A stretch of DNA of 64,000 nucleotides from NCBI RefSeq assembly GCF_000612845.1, contig NZ_CCAT010000085.1:172946-236945 (forward strand), given 5' to 3'. This document shows positions 47,848 to 56,018 of this stretch, one piece after another; the stretch's first letter is position 1; each line of letters opens with the position of its first letter. The position numbers were made by a program, and so were the translations under genes. The notes beneath the pieces are model-generated. The model saw only the letters and a program-made list of their open reading frames with translations. It was not told the origin of the DNA and did no database searches. This stretch comes from Clostridium ihumii AP5 (GTDB taxonomy: Bacteria > Bacillota > Clostridia > Clostridiales > Clostridiaceae).

Positions 47848-47934
47848 TTTTTATTCTCCCCCTATAAACAATAATTAAATCTTACTTTTTTATTGTAACA
47901 CTGACAAGAGAAATAATCTAATATAATTATGTTA

Positions 47935-48792
47935 TTAAATTGCCGCCTTCAAAAAGCCATTTCCTTGAACATCTAATGCCTCTGAAACTGATATTAATGA
48001 TTTTTCATCAATTTCCTTTATAAGTTTTTGAACTTTATTTAATTCATTTTCTGTTACCACACAATAGATAACCTTTCTTTTTATACCAGTATATGCACCT
48101 TCTCCATAAAGAAAAGTTGTTCCTCTTCCTATTTTATCCATTATCTGTTTTGATACTAACTCTTCCTTTTCAGTAACAATCATTAGTATTTTCTTATTGT
48201 TGAACATATTAATTACTTTATCAATAACTATAGATTTAATATACATTAATGCCATTGTGTATAGTGTTACTTCTAAACTTGTTACAACAATACCTAAAAC
48301 AACAATTACTCCATTTAATGCAAAATATAAAGTAGACATTTTTGCTCCATTTTTTCTCCTAATTATTATAGCTATAATATCCGTTCCGCCTTGTGATGCA
48401 CCCTGCCTAAAGATTATCCCCATTCCTATTCCACTAATCACAGCTCCGAATAATGTTGCAATAACTATATCTTCTACTATTAAACCATTAACTAAATTTT
48501 TAGTTGCTATCAATGCACCTGACATTGAAATCATTCCCATAAAACTTAAAAATATAAATTCTTTGTCTTTCAAAAATTTATACCCTATTATAAACAGAGG
48601 TAAATTTATTATGAAGACCCAATATCCTGAAGATACATCTGTTATATACTGAAGTATTAGTGATATGCCTGCAATCCCTCCACTTAAAAGCTTATTTGGT
48701 GAAATAAATACATTTATTGCTATAGCATAAATTATACTACCAATTATAATTTTTACTATTTTTAATAGCAATTCTTTCTTTGATGTTTTCAT
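47935..48792 (-). CDS. YitT family membrane protein
   Basis: 285 residues. An N-terminal membrane domain of five or six helices (INVFISPNKLLSGGIAGISL) is followed by a C-terminal cytosolic DUF2179 domain (GRGTTFLYGEGAYTG, VIYCVVTENELNKV). Members are widespread and of uncertain transport role. GGGAGG precedes the ATG. It lies on the same strand as the noncoding units and cobalamin riboswitch upstream, but more than 600 bases from the terminator. Confidence 0.9.
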   Translation of the reverse strand: MKTSKKELLLKIVKIIIGSIIYAIAINVFISPNKLLSGGIAGISLILQYITDVSSGYWVFIINLPLFIIGYKFLKDKEFIFLSFMGMISMSGALIATKNLVNGLIVEDIVIATLFGAVISGIGMGIIFRQGASQGGTDIIAIIIRRKNGAKMSTLYFALNGVIVVLGIVVTSLEVTLYTMALMYIKSIVIDKVINMFNNKKILMIVTEKEELVSKQIMDKIGRGTTFLYGEGAYTGIKRKVIYCVVTENELNKVQKLIKEIDEKSLISVSEALDVQGNGFLKAAI

Positions 48793-48913
48793 CTTTTGAT
48801 TCCTCCCTTTTATTTATAAAAATATACTTTTAAGTAAAATTTTTACATTATAGTGTATATTTATTTTCCTTTTTATGTTATTATAAAAGTAATTTAATAT
48901 GTAAATTAAATTT

Positions 48914-49063
48914 GCATTATGCTTTAGTTTTATTTAAGATTTAATTCACTGCAATTATTTAATAAACTTCTTCGTTTATTAAATTTAATGTTGATACTTT
49001 ATAATAAACTCCAATGTTTATCATATTAAATCTCAAATATATTCGGGAGCTAAAGCATAATGC
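48914..49063. repeat. inverted-repeat-bounded noncoding unit A
   Basis: Bounded by GCATTATGCTTTAG (48914-48927) and CTAAAGCATAATGC (49050-49063), a perfect 14-bp outer stem. Two smaller hairpins with AATAAAC-type arms lie inside. No reading frame. It is the first of three such units in a row. Confidence 0.55.
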
Positions 49064-49077
49064 TTGATATATTTTAT

Positions 49078-49194
49078 ATTACACCTAAAGTCTGAACTAA
49101 ATTCGAGGACTTTTTAATTTTTAAATAATATAAGCAAATTATTATTTTGGGTTAATATTTCAAGAACATTCATATTTATACCTTTAAGTGTAAT
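49078..49194. repeat. inverted-repeat-bounded noncoding unit M
   Basis: Bounded by ATTACACCTAAAG (49078-49090) and CTTTAAGTGTAAT (49182-49194), a 13-bp stem with one G-U pair. Its interior shares GAGGACTTTTTAA and ATATAAGCAAA with unit B. Confidence 0.5.
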
Positions 49195-49214
49195 CATAAA
49201 TCTTTATATAAATA

Positions 49215-49330
49215 CTATGCTTCAGCCGTGAGTTAAAATTAAGGACTTTTTTAATATAAGCAAACTATTATTATTCTTTTAAGGTTAACTCTAATTTTTT
49301 ATACACGGGAATACTTAGGCTGAAGCATAA
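49215..49330. repeat. inverted-repeat-bounded noncoding unit B
   Basis: Bounded by TATGCTTCAGCC near 49216-49227 and GGCTGAAGCATA near 49318-49329, continuing into an inner CGTG / CACG pairing. The outer arms resemble those of unit A (TTATGCTTYAGC), and the interior resembles unit M. Confidence 0.55.
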
Positions 49331-49396
49331 TAACTAGCTAGCACTTTTCGATATGGACTCATCATAAGGAAGATATAATTTATATGATTTCAAAAT

Positions 49397-49427
49397 AAAA
49401 AGCCTCCGCATCTGCGAAGGCTTTTTT
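49397..49427 (-). terminator. terminator downstream of cobalamin riboswitch
   Basis: On the minus strand, GCCTTCGCA / TGCGGAGGC is flanked by A and T runs, about 100 bases after the riboswitch aptamer. It is the obvious expression platform. The reverse strand also has a T run, so it works both ways. Confidence 0.8.
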
Positions 49428-49521
49428 ATATTAAATGTATATAATATTCCACTCTAAAAATATATGAACTTCAAATTCATATGTCTTCTCAATGGTATAC
49501 ACTTCCCTCCGAAGCTCCATG

Positions 49522-49686
49522 CTATTTTAGGCAGGTCTCCTGACTCACGCGTCATCCTAAGCCATCCTTCCCAGAAATCAATCCAGTGGATATTACGGCT
49601 TCGTCTTCGTATACAGTAGCGGGGGCTGTAGTGGATTTTAACCACTTTCCCTATTAAACCTTAAAAATAAGGTACCTAAAACCAAT
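49522..49686 (-). ncRNA. cobalamin (B12) riboswitch
   Basis: On the minus strand the aptamer shows the expected ordered marks: AGGGAAAGTGG, AAATCCACTACAGCCCCCG, CTACTGTAT, GGGAAGG and the B12 box GTCAGGAGACCTGCC. Outer stem P1 pairs TTTTAGG with CCTAAAA. It senses adenosylcobalamin or a related corrinoid. The only downstream element is the terminator at 49397-49427, and no B12-related gene follows. Confidence 0.92.
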
Positions 49687-49903
49687 TATTAAATTTTCTC
49701 GACAAACATATTGTATCAGTATTCTAAATATATTTCAACTTATTTTAACAAATAATTTTTATTTTTTAAATCTTCTACTATATTTTATAATATTTCTTTA
49801 AATATAAGTTTAACTAACCTGTTATATTTTTATGGCAAATTTATTGTAATGTATATATATTTTTTCAAATATATGTATGTATTTTTAACAAGGAGGCATA
49901 AAT

Positions 49904-50047
49904 ATGAACTTCATAAAAAACTTAAACTATGAAAAACTATGTAAAATTGATATTGCATTGAAAAAAATCTTAAATGTAGTATTTTTAATTTTTATTATAG
50001 TAACAGTAATTAATTTTCTTAGAATTTTATTTTTTAACTTTAATTAA
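49904..50047 (+). CDS. 47-residue single-pass membrane protein
   Basis: Encodes MNFIKNLNYEKLCKIDIALK followed by a strongly hydrophobic helix (about 22-44) ending FLRILFFNFN. AAGGAGG lies 7 bases before the ATG, an excellent site, so translation is likely. It is convergent with prdF and shares its terminator. No homologue is recognised. Confidence 0.65.
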   Translation: MNFIKNLNYEKLCKIDIALKKILNVVFLIFIIVTVINFLRILFFNFN

Positions 50048-50050
50048 TGT

Positions 50051-50088
50051 AAAAAGGGATAATAAAAATATGCTTATTACCCCTTTTA
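50051..50088. terminator. bidirectional terminator, end of prd operon
   Basis: AAAAAGGGATAATAA / TTATTACCCCTTTT (one mismatch) with an 8-base loop. It lies between the 47-residue membrane gene (+) and prdF (-), so it ends the prd operon. Confidence 0.75.
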
Positions 50089-50099
50089 TATAAAAAAAC

Positions 50100-51107
50100 T
50101 TAATCTAATTTAAATCCATATTTTACAGGATCACTTTCATCTATAACAAAATGATTAAATCCTGTTACATATGCACTTGCTGTTATTTCTGGAATTACAG
50201 CATCTATATCTCCAACTTTAGTTGTTCCTAAAACTTTTCCTCTAAACATTGTTCCTAGTATACTTTCATAAACAAACTCTTCATTTTCTTTTAATAATCC
50301 TTTAGCATAAAGTGTAGCCATTTTTGCACTTGTTCCCGTTCCACATGGTGATCTATCTATTTGTCCTGCTCCAAATACTACTACATTTTGTAATGTCGCT
50401 TTTGGATTTTTAGCAGGTCCATAAATTTCTACTAAATCTGCTGTTTTTATATGTTCTAATGTTGGATGTTTTATTTCTATAGTACTGTTTACTATATCTC
50501 TTATTTGCAATCCTATTTCAGTAATTTTATTAGAATTTTTAGCGTCAATCTCTATTCCTAAATCAGCAGCCTTAACTAAAATAAAAAAGCTTCCACCAAA
50601 AGCTATATCTACTGTAACTTCACCAATTTGTGGTAGATTTATTTTTACATCTTGTTTATACAAAAATGCTGGTACATTTTCTATAGATGTTTCAACAGCT
50701 TTTCCATCTTCAACTTTAACTTTTGCTTTTATAAGTCCAGCTGGTGCTTCTAATACAATATTTGTATATGGTTCTGTAACTTCAACCATTCCTGTTTCTA
50801 CTGCAACAGTTGCTGCTCCAATAGATCCATGTCCACACATATTTAGGTATCCACCACCATCCATGAAAATTATTCCTAAATCAGCATCACTTCTAGTTGG
50901 TTGTGTAATTATTGAACCAAACATATCTTTATGTCCTCTTGGTTCAAGCATAATTGCCGTTCTTAGGTTATCCATATGTTCCTCTAAATATGTCTTTTTC
51001 TCTGGCATAGTTTTTCCTGGAATTCTTGGCACTCCCCCTACAACTATACGTGTTGGTTCTCCCATTGTATGTGAATCTATGGCTTGAATAGATCTTGCTA
51101 TTTTCAT
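50100..51107 (-). CDS. prdF: proline racemase
   Basis: 335 residues. Racemises L- and D-proline and feeds the D-proline reductase. The two catalytic cysteines are present: Cys91 in NMCGHGSIG and Cys255 in DRSPCGTGTS. The family N-terminus SIQAIDSHTMGEPTRIV is intact. Both Cys make it a true racemase, not the related 4-hydroxyproline epimerase pair with Ser or Thr changes. It is the last gene of the prd operon, 4 bases after prdE. Confidence 0.94.
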   Translation of the reverse strand: MKIARSIQAIDSHTMGEPTRIVVGGVPRIPGKTMPEKKTYLEEHMDNLRTAIMLEPRGHKDMFGSIITQPTRSDADLGIIFMDGGGYLNMCGHGSIGAATVAVETGMVEVTEPYTNIVLEAPAGLIKAKVKVEDGKAVETSIENVPAFLYKQDVKINLPQIGEVTVDIAFGGSFFILVKAADLGIEIDAKNSNKITEIGLQIRDIVNSTIEIKHPTLEHIKTADLVEIYGPAKNPKATLQNVVVFGAGQIDRSPCGTGTSAKMATLYAKGLLKENEEFVYESILGTMFRGKVLGTTKVGDIDAVIPEITASAYVTGFNHFVIDESDPVKYGFKLD

Positions 51108-51111
51108 TTTT

Positions 51112-51582
51112 TTATTCCCCCATCTTTCTCATTTTTAACTTTAAAAATGCTAATGCCTTTTTTGCATCCAAAGTTGTTATATTGTTTTCTCCTACAATCT
51201 CTGTCTCAATTCCCTCTTTAGATTTATTAAAATCAACTATTGTATCCATATATCTATTGGTAACTACAAATTGTCCTTGAGCTCCTACAAAACTCATGCC
51301 TACAACTGGAATATTTCGTTTTCCTATTTCTTCAATGGTATTAGAAAAATCAACATGACTATTTCCCCATCCATCTACTGAAATTATCACTCCATCAGCT
51401 CTCATAGCTTCAGCCAATGTAGCCACTCTTTTTCCTACAAACATTTTTTCATTATTACTTTGAGGTGTACCCACTATAACTATTCCCATTAAATCAGTAT
51501 CTAAATCCTTATCAACTAAATCAACAAGTGGATCTCTAAAATGATGTAATGTTGTTTCTTTGGTTGATGGTCCTACACCCAT
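51112..51582 (-). CDS. prdE: proline reductase cluster protein PrdE
   Basis: 156 residues from the ATG at 51582, with GGAGGG 7 bases upstream. The GTG at 51597 includes that site and is rejected. It is like the C-terminal (pyruvoyl-bearing) part of PrdA: GVGPSTKETTLHHFRDPLV here against IGPASKECSRHYWREPLV in PrdA. The residue matching the PrdA pyruvoyl-forming Cys is Gly here, so it cannot make the cofactor. It is probably a structural or accessory subunit of the reductase complex. Confidence 0.9.
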   Translation of the reverse strand: MGVGPSTKETTLHHFRDPLVDLVDKDLDTDLMGIVIVGTPQSNNEKMFVGKRVATLAEAMRADGVIISVDGWGNSHVDFSNTIEEIGKRNIPVVGMSFVGAQGQFVVTNRYMDTIVDFNKSKEGIETEIVGENNITTLDAKKALAFLKLKMRKMGE

Positions 51583-51623
51583 TTTTAATCCCTCCACACC
51601 TTATTAAAAAGATTCCGAAAATT

Positions 51624-52382
51624 TTAATGCATAGCTCTTAACGCACCATCCCTGTATTCATTAGGTGTCAATATAACTGGTACATTTCCCATATCAATTA
51701 TTGAATGAGTTCCCATAGCTCCACCTGGTTCACTCGCTAATAATCCTGTGTCATACATTGCACCTTGTCCTGCAACTTGCTTTACAATTAAAACTTTCTT
51801 CTGATTCTTTCTTACCTTGTCATAATACTCATGTCTTTCATTACAGTTATTTCCATTAAGCTTTTTAAGCACTTCTCTTATTTCTTGAACTATTAAGTCA
51901 CAACTTTTATGAATTTCTGTTATTGCTTCCCTCTTTACTCCCATACCTGCATTTAAAACTACATTAAATTGTAATATAATATCATCCTTTGAAGGTGTTC
52001 CTGCTCTATCAAAAATTACTTGTTCCTTTAATATTCCCTCTGAACTTCCAAACTCTGCAATCTGTACATCATTTTCATCTTTACCATTAATCATAACTGT
52101 AACTCCAGTTAATACATGAGTTATCCCCTCTCCTATTTCACCTAAAACTTTAGTTGCTATAGGCTCAAAGTCTAGTATGGAATTAACAAAAATATTTCTT
52201 TCATTTGAATTTATAATATTAACTTCTAAACACTTTATAAAATCTTTGTTATATTTATTTAAAGCTATATTATTTTTAATATATAAAGTTCTACCATCAA
52301 TTCTAGTATCATCAGAAAACTTTATACTTTCAATATGAAAAGTTTTAATAACTAATTTTCTTAATTCTATAACTTCGTCCAT
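51624..52382 (-). CDS. prdD: proline reductase cluster protein PrdD
   Basis: 252 residues from the ATG at 52382, with AGGAG 6 bases upstream. It resembles the PrdA middle region: TFHIESIKFSDDTRIDGRTL, IAEFGSSEGILKEQVIFDR and KQVAGQGAMYD. It ends RDGALRAMH, matching the PrdA residues just before its cleavage site. Together PrdD and PrdE thus look like a split PrdA. It lies about 500 bases after prdB, with a MITE-like repeat in the gap. Confidence 0.9.
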   Translation of the reverse strand: MDEVIELRKLVIKTFHIESIKFSDDTRIDGRTLYIKNNIALNKYNKDFIKCLEVNIINSNERNIFVNSILDFEPIATKVLGEIGEGITHVLTGVTVMINGKDENDVQIAEFGSSEGILKEQVIFDRAGTPSKDDIILQFNVVLNAGMGVKREAITEIHKSCDLIVQEIREVLKKLNGNNCNERHEYYDKVRKNQKKVLIVKQVAGQGAMYDTGLLASEPGGAMGTHSIIDMGNVPVILTPNEYRDGALRAMH

Positions 52383-52416
52383 ACTATACTCCTTTAAAAA
52401 CAATTTAATTTTTTAC

Positions 52417-52768
52417 TATAGGGTTCCAAATTTAAAGTAATGTCTTTCTCAAATGATACTACTAATCTTACAATTTATTTCTATATTTATATTTGGAACC
52501 AAGTAAGAGTTAAGAGTAAAAAGTGAAAAGTTATAGTTGATATTACTCACTTCGTTCCTAATATCTAAAAATAGAAATGCTTAAAAACTACGTTTTTATA
52601 TTGTTTTCAACTAATTTGCTCTGCAAATTTGATAAAAAATCATTCTTTAAAATTGGAAATCCAAATTTTACATTCATTTTCAACTTTCAATTTTCCATTT
52701 TCAATTAAATTAATTAGAATTCTCAACTGAAATATGAATAACTTAAAGTTTCAACTTGTATTCCTATA
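52417..52768. repeat. MITE-like repeat, copy A, inside prd operon
   Basis: About 352 bp, from TATAGGGTTCCAAATTTAAA to CAACTTGTATTCCTATA, imperfect terminal inverted repeats. It shares the exact 19-mer TGATACTACTAATCTTACA (52454-52472) with copy B (56062-56080). An inner GGTTCCAAAT / ATTTGGAACC pair closes a stem of about 80 bases at the left end. It fills the prdB-prdD gap. Confidence 0.6.
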
Positions 52769-52881
52769 TGTAGTTACTATTTTTATTTTGTTAAATTTTA
52801 TACAATCCTAATTAAAAGTATAATCTACACTAAAATATATAAATTAACATATTTAGTAATAGATTATACTTAAAACTCAAA

Positions 52882-53607
52882 CTATACTTTTGCTATATAT
52901 TCATATGGTAAAGATATAACCTTTCCAGGACTATCTATCTCTACTAATTTAGTTAATGTATCTTTTAAAATACCTAATTGCATTTCTTTGTTGTGTGGTT
53001 GACCTGCATTTGCTCCCATTGGTACAAGTGGTGCTACCGCTCTTGGTGTACCTGTTTGTTTTACAACTGGTGGTAATGCAGCTATACATATCGTAGGAAT
53101 CCCTGATTCCTCTATCGCTCTTTGTACTAATACAGCAGAACGATGACAAGTTCCTCATCCAGCAGTTAATACTACAGCATCTACCCCTTCATCTTTTAAG
53201 ATTTTAGCTATAGCTGGACCTGTTTCATGCTTAAATTTTTCTTGGTTTCCGCCACCGCCCATAAATCCTATGTGAGTTGGTGCTATCTCTTTTATAAATC
53301 CTTCTTTTTGTAATTCCCTTAATCTATCTATTGGAAACATACAGTTTATATCTTTATTTACATCAGCATTATCATATCCACCATGTGATACCATTAAATC
53401 TTCTGTTTTTACATCTCCTGGTATAGTTCTAAAAGTGAAATCTCCTGCTAAATTAAATCTTTTATCACTTTTTAAATGTACTCCTGCAGCTGTTGCAAAA
53501 GCAATTTTCATATCTTTTAATTCTTTAGTTACCGGCGCCCACACTGGTGGTGGTGTTATAGGTACAAATATTTCTGACTGTAAATTTTTAACTACAGTTT
53601 TATCCAT
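52882..53607 (-). CDS. prdB: D-proline reductase selenoprotein subunit PrdB (in-frame UGA = Sec)
   Basis: 241 residues, reading through the TGA at 53157-53155 as selenocysteine 151. The context is LTAG-U-GTCHRSAV, giving the redox motif U-x-x-C with Cys154. Downstream the frame stays open for 90 more codons (PTICIAALPPVVKQTGTPRA onward) to TAG at 52882. Reading through gives a length that fits the family. It starts 8 bases inside the preceding gene. PrdB is the small selenium-containing subunit that, with PrdA, reduces D-proline to 5-aminovalerate. Automatic annotation will tend to split it in two at the UGA. No selA, selB or selD is in the window. Confidence 0.94.
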
Positions 53608-53860
53608 TATTTTGTCCTTCCTTTCTATTCTTTCTATCTATATTGCTTACATACTTTTCATTAGGCTCCTCTTTTAATACTTCTAAGAAACTCATATTAA
53701 AGCCTACTTCTTGTCCTAATTGTAGAGGATAGTCTGTTATAAGCATTCTCATAGGTACCTTCATATATCCAAGTCTACCTTTCAAATCTATAGCTACTGC
53801 TCCATCTTGTATCTCAACTATTATTCCTTGCATTTCTATAATCTTATCGCCATATTTCAT
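53600..53860 (-). CDS. small conserved protein of proline reductase cluster
   Basis: 86 residues between prdA and prdB, the place where other prd clusters also carry a small gene. A beta-rich N-terminal part (GIIVEIQDGAVAIDLKGRLG, KVPMRMLIT) is followed by a charged tail. It resembles the clostridial CBO2463/CBO2479-type domain, as I recall it. It overlaps prdB by 8 bases. It is possibly a scaffold or regulator; function is not known. Confidence 0.78.
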   Translation of the reverse strand: MKYGDKIIEMQGIIVEIQDGAVAIDLKGRLGYMKVPMRMLITDYPLQLGQEVGFNMSFLEVLKEEPNEKYVSNIDRKNRKEGQNNG

Positions 53861-53894
53861 ATCTATATCCTCTTTTCACAAATAGATTTAAATA

Positions 53895-55982
53895 TTATTT
53901 TGTAGAATATTTTTCTAATCTTTTTTGACTCATTGGTATTGAAGTCTCATTTAAAGCTCTATCTATTTTTATATCACAGCTTTTTTCTATTTCTTCTAAA
54001 TTATTTGCTTTAACATTTGGATTCCATTTTCTTTCTGCTTTTTTAACTTCTTCTCCATGCATTGCTGATTTAAGCATTCCTAAAGCTCTTAATGCATCTT
54101 CTTTACATAAAGTATTACATCCTAAAACTTCATTTTCAATTCCAGCTTCTGATTTGTTGTTATCAACCATGTATTTCATGTATTTATTTCCAACAACTAG
54201 AGCTCCTTGAACTGCACAGAATGACATACCAACACATGGAACATCTCTCATACCAATTTGTTCAATATGTGATGCAAAATCTATGTGGTTATTACCAAAA
54301 CCCTCTGTTGTAACTACTGCACCATCTACATCCATAAATTCAACGATCATTCCAAGTCTTTCAGAAACATAGAATTTTTCAGCATTTATTTGTGGTGACC
54401 CAACAAAAATAACTCCTGCTAAATCTATATTCTCATCATTCATAGCTTCTGTTACAAGTGGTTCTCTCCAGTAGTGTCTTGAACACTCTTTAGATGCAGG
54501 TCCTATACAAGTTAATGCGTGAATACCACCATCTAAAACTTCAAGTGGAGATAACATAACTGGAACGTTTCCAAGGTCAACATTTGGTTTTCCACCTAAA
54601 ACACCTACTGGTTCTTGTGGTAATATTAAGTTATCATGCATTGCACCTTGTCCCATTATTTCTTTAACAATAACAACTTTTTTCTTACCTGGTCTTCTAT
54701 ATTCAACTAACTCTTCTGTATCTACAACTAAGCTTTCGTCTGCAACTTTTAGTGCATTTCTTATTTCTTGTGTTATAAAATCAGTTGCTCTATGTGCAGC
54801 TAATGGACCTGGTCTTTCCATGTTCATTCCTCTAGCTATAACAACTTCTGATTTTATAAATATATCTCCTTTGTCTGGAGCACCTGGTCTGTTCCAAAGA
54901 ATATTTTCATCTAAGATTCCCTCTGAAGAACCAAATTCACCAATTTGAACTCCATCAACATCTGTTCCTGTAACCATAACTATTACTCCATCTAAAGTTC
55001 TAGTTACTCCATTACCTACCTTAGCTTCTCCTTCTTTAGTTGCTATTGGTTGAACGTCCATAATTGTTTCTGAATATGTATGATACTTATCTGGTGTTAT
55101 TATTTCAATTTTTATTGATTTAACTAAATCGCTTTCATTTACTGCATCATCACATATATTTTCTCTTATATATAATGTTGTTCCATCTATTTTAGTTTCT
55201 TTTCCAAATTCAACTTTCTCTATTTTAAAATGTTTCTTAGTTAAGCTTCTTACAGCTCTAGGCTCTAATACAGCTTTCTTTTCTTCTTTATTTTCAACTT
55301 TTAAATCATTAATTTTTTCTTCTTTTATTACTTCTTTTGCTACTGAATTTGATACTGTTCCAGCCATTAGAGGAACTTCTATATCAATACCTTTTCCTTC
55401 AGCAATTTTTATTTTTAATACTCCATTGCTTACAGAAGAAACTATTGTTTGTTCTGCAGAACATTCTTCTTCATAACCTTCAACTATATTTTTACATACT
55501 GTACTTAATGCTGGAGCATCTACTTTTAAAACTTTTCCTATAGCTTCTTTCACTGTTAATACACTATCATCTAATTTTATAAGTAATGAATCTTCTAATT
55601 GTCCAAAGTACATAGGGTTTTCTAAATCACTTAATTTTATAGTGTCTCCAGCTTTTTTATTTAATTTTAAAACAGCCTTAGCATTTTCATCTATTGAAAC
55701 TTCTTTTTCTTCTACTGATCCTTCAATTTTTTTAGCACCTTCTACTAAATCAGGTGTTATTGGAGTTAATGAATCTATAGTTTTTAAAAGTTTTGCACCT
55801 ATAACTTCTCCAACTTTTAAATTATTGCTCGGAATATTTAATAATCCTGAATCAACCATATCTGGGAATATATCTGGATCTTCCAGGTTATCTGCTGAAA
55901 TTATAGTTCCAGCTTCTGTTCTACAACATACAACAGCCGCTTCATTTTTTAAAGCTTCTGCATGTTCTTTGCTCATTGACAT
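53895..55982 (-). CDS. prdA: D-proline reductase proprotein PrdA (pyruvoyl)
   Basis: 695 residues from the ATG at 55982, with AGGAGG 7 bases upstream; an ATG 6 bases later is also possible. The proprotein is cut at Thr-Cys in GGIHALTCIGPASKE (Cys at residue 492 here), giving a pyruvoyl-capped alpha chain and a larger beta chain. The pyruvoyl group binds D-proline. The N-terminal 170 residues hold an internal duplication: ADNLEDPDIFPDMVDSGLL and LSDLENPMYFGQLEDSLL start two similar units of about 55. It functions with PrdB. Confidence 0.95.
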   Translation of the reverse strand: MSMSKEHAEALKNEAAVVCCRTEAGTIISADNLEDPDIFPDMVDSGLLNIPSNNLKVGEVIGAKLLKTIDSLTPITPDLVEGAKKIEGSVEEKEVSIDENAKAVLKLNKKAGDTIKLSDLENPMYFGQLEDSLLIKLDDSVLTVKEAIGKVLKVDAPALSTVCKNIVEGYEEECSAEQTIVSSVSNGVLKIKIAEGKGIDIEVPLMAGTVSNSVAKEVIKEEKINDLKVENKEEKKAVLEPRAVRSLTKKHFKIEKVEFGKETKIDGTTLYIRENICDDAVNESDLVKSIKIEIITPDKYHTYSETIMDVQPIATKEGEAKVGNGVTRTLDGVIVMVTGTDVDGVQIGEFGSSEGILDENILWNRPGAPDKGDIFIKSEVVIARGMNMERPGPLAAHRATDFITQEIRNALKVADESLVVDTEELVEYRRPGKKKVVIVKEIMGQGAMHDNLILPQEPVGVLGGKPNVDLGNVPVMLSPLEVLDGGIHALTCIGPASKECSRHYWREPLVTEAMNDENIDLAGVIFVGSPQINAEKFYVSERLGMIVEFMDVDGAVVTTEGFGNNHIDFASHIEQIGMRDVPCVGMSFCAVQGALVVGNKYMKYMVDNNKSEAGIENEVLGCNTLCKEDALRALGMLKSAMHGEEVKKAERKWNPNVKANNLEEIEKSCDIKIDRALNETSIPMSQKRLEKYSTK

Positions 55983-56018
55983 AATTCTTCCTCCTACTAT
56001 ATACATGTTATCTAAATC

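Noticed and set aside
49454..49645. 63-codon minus-strand frame (MVKIHYSPRYC onward)
   Set aside because: It lies across the cobalamin riboswitch aptamer; its codons are the conserved RNA blocks, and it has no convincing ribosome binding site.
53155..53157. TGA in prdB as a nonsense mutation or frameshift
   Set aside because: The frame is the same on both sides, the protein stays family-typical for 90 codons, and the position fits the Sec of PrdB.
52949..53158. 69-codon frame MRNLSSFCC onward as a separate gene
   Set aside because: It is a different reading frame of the downstream half of prdB, which is explained by selenocysteine read-through.
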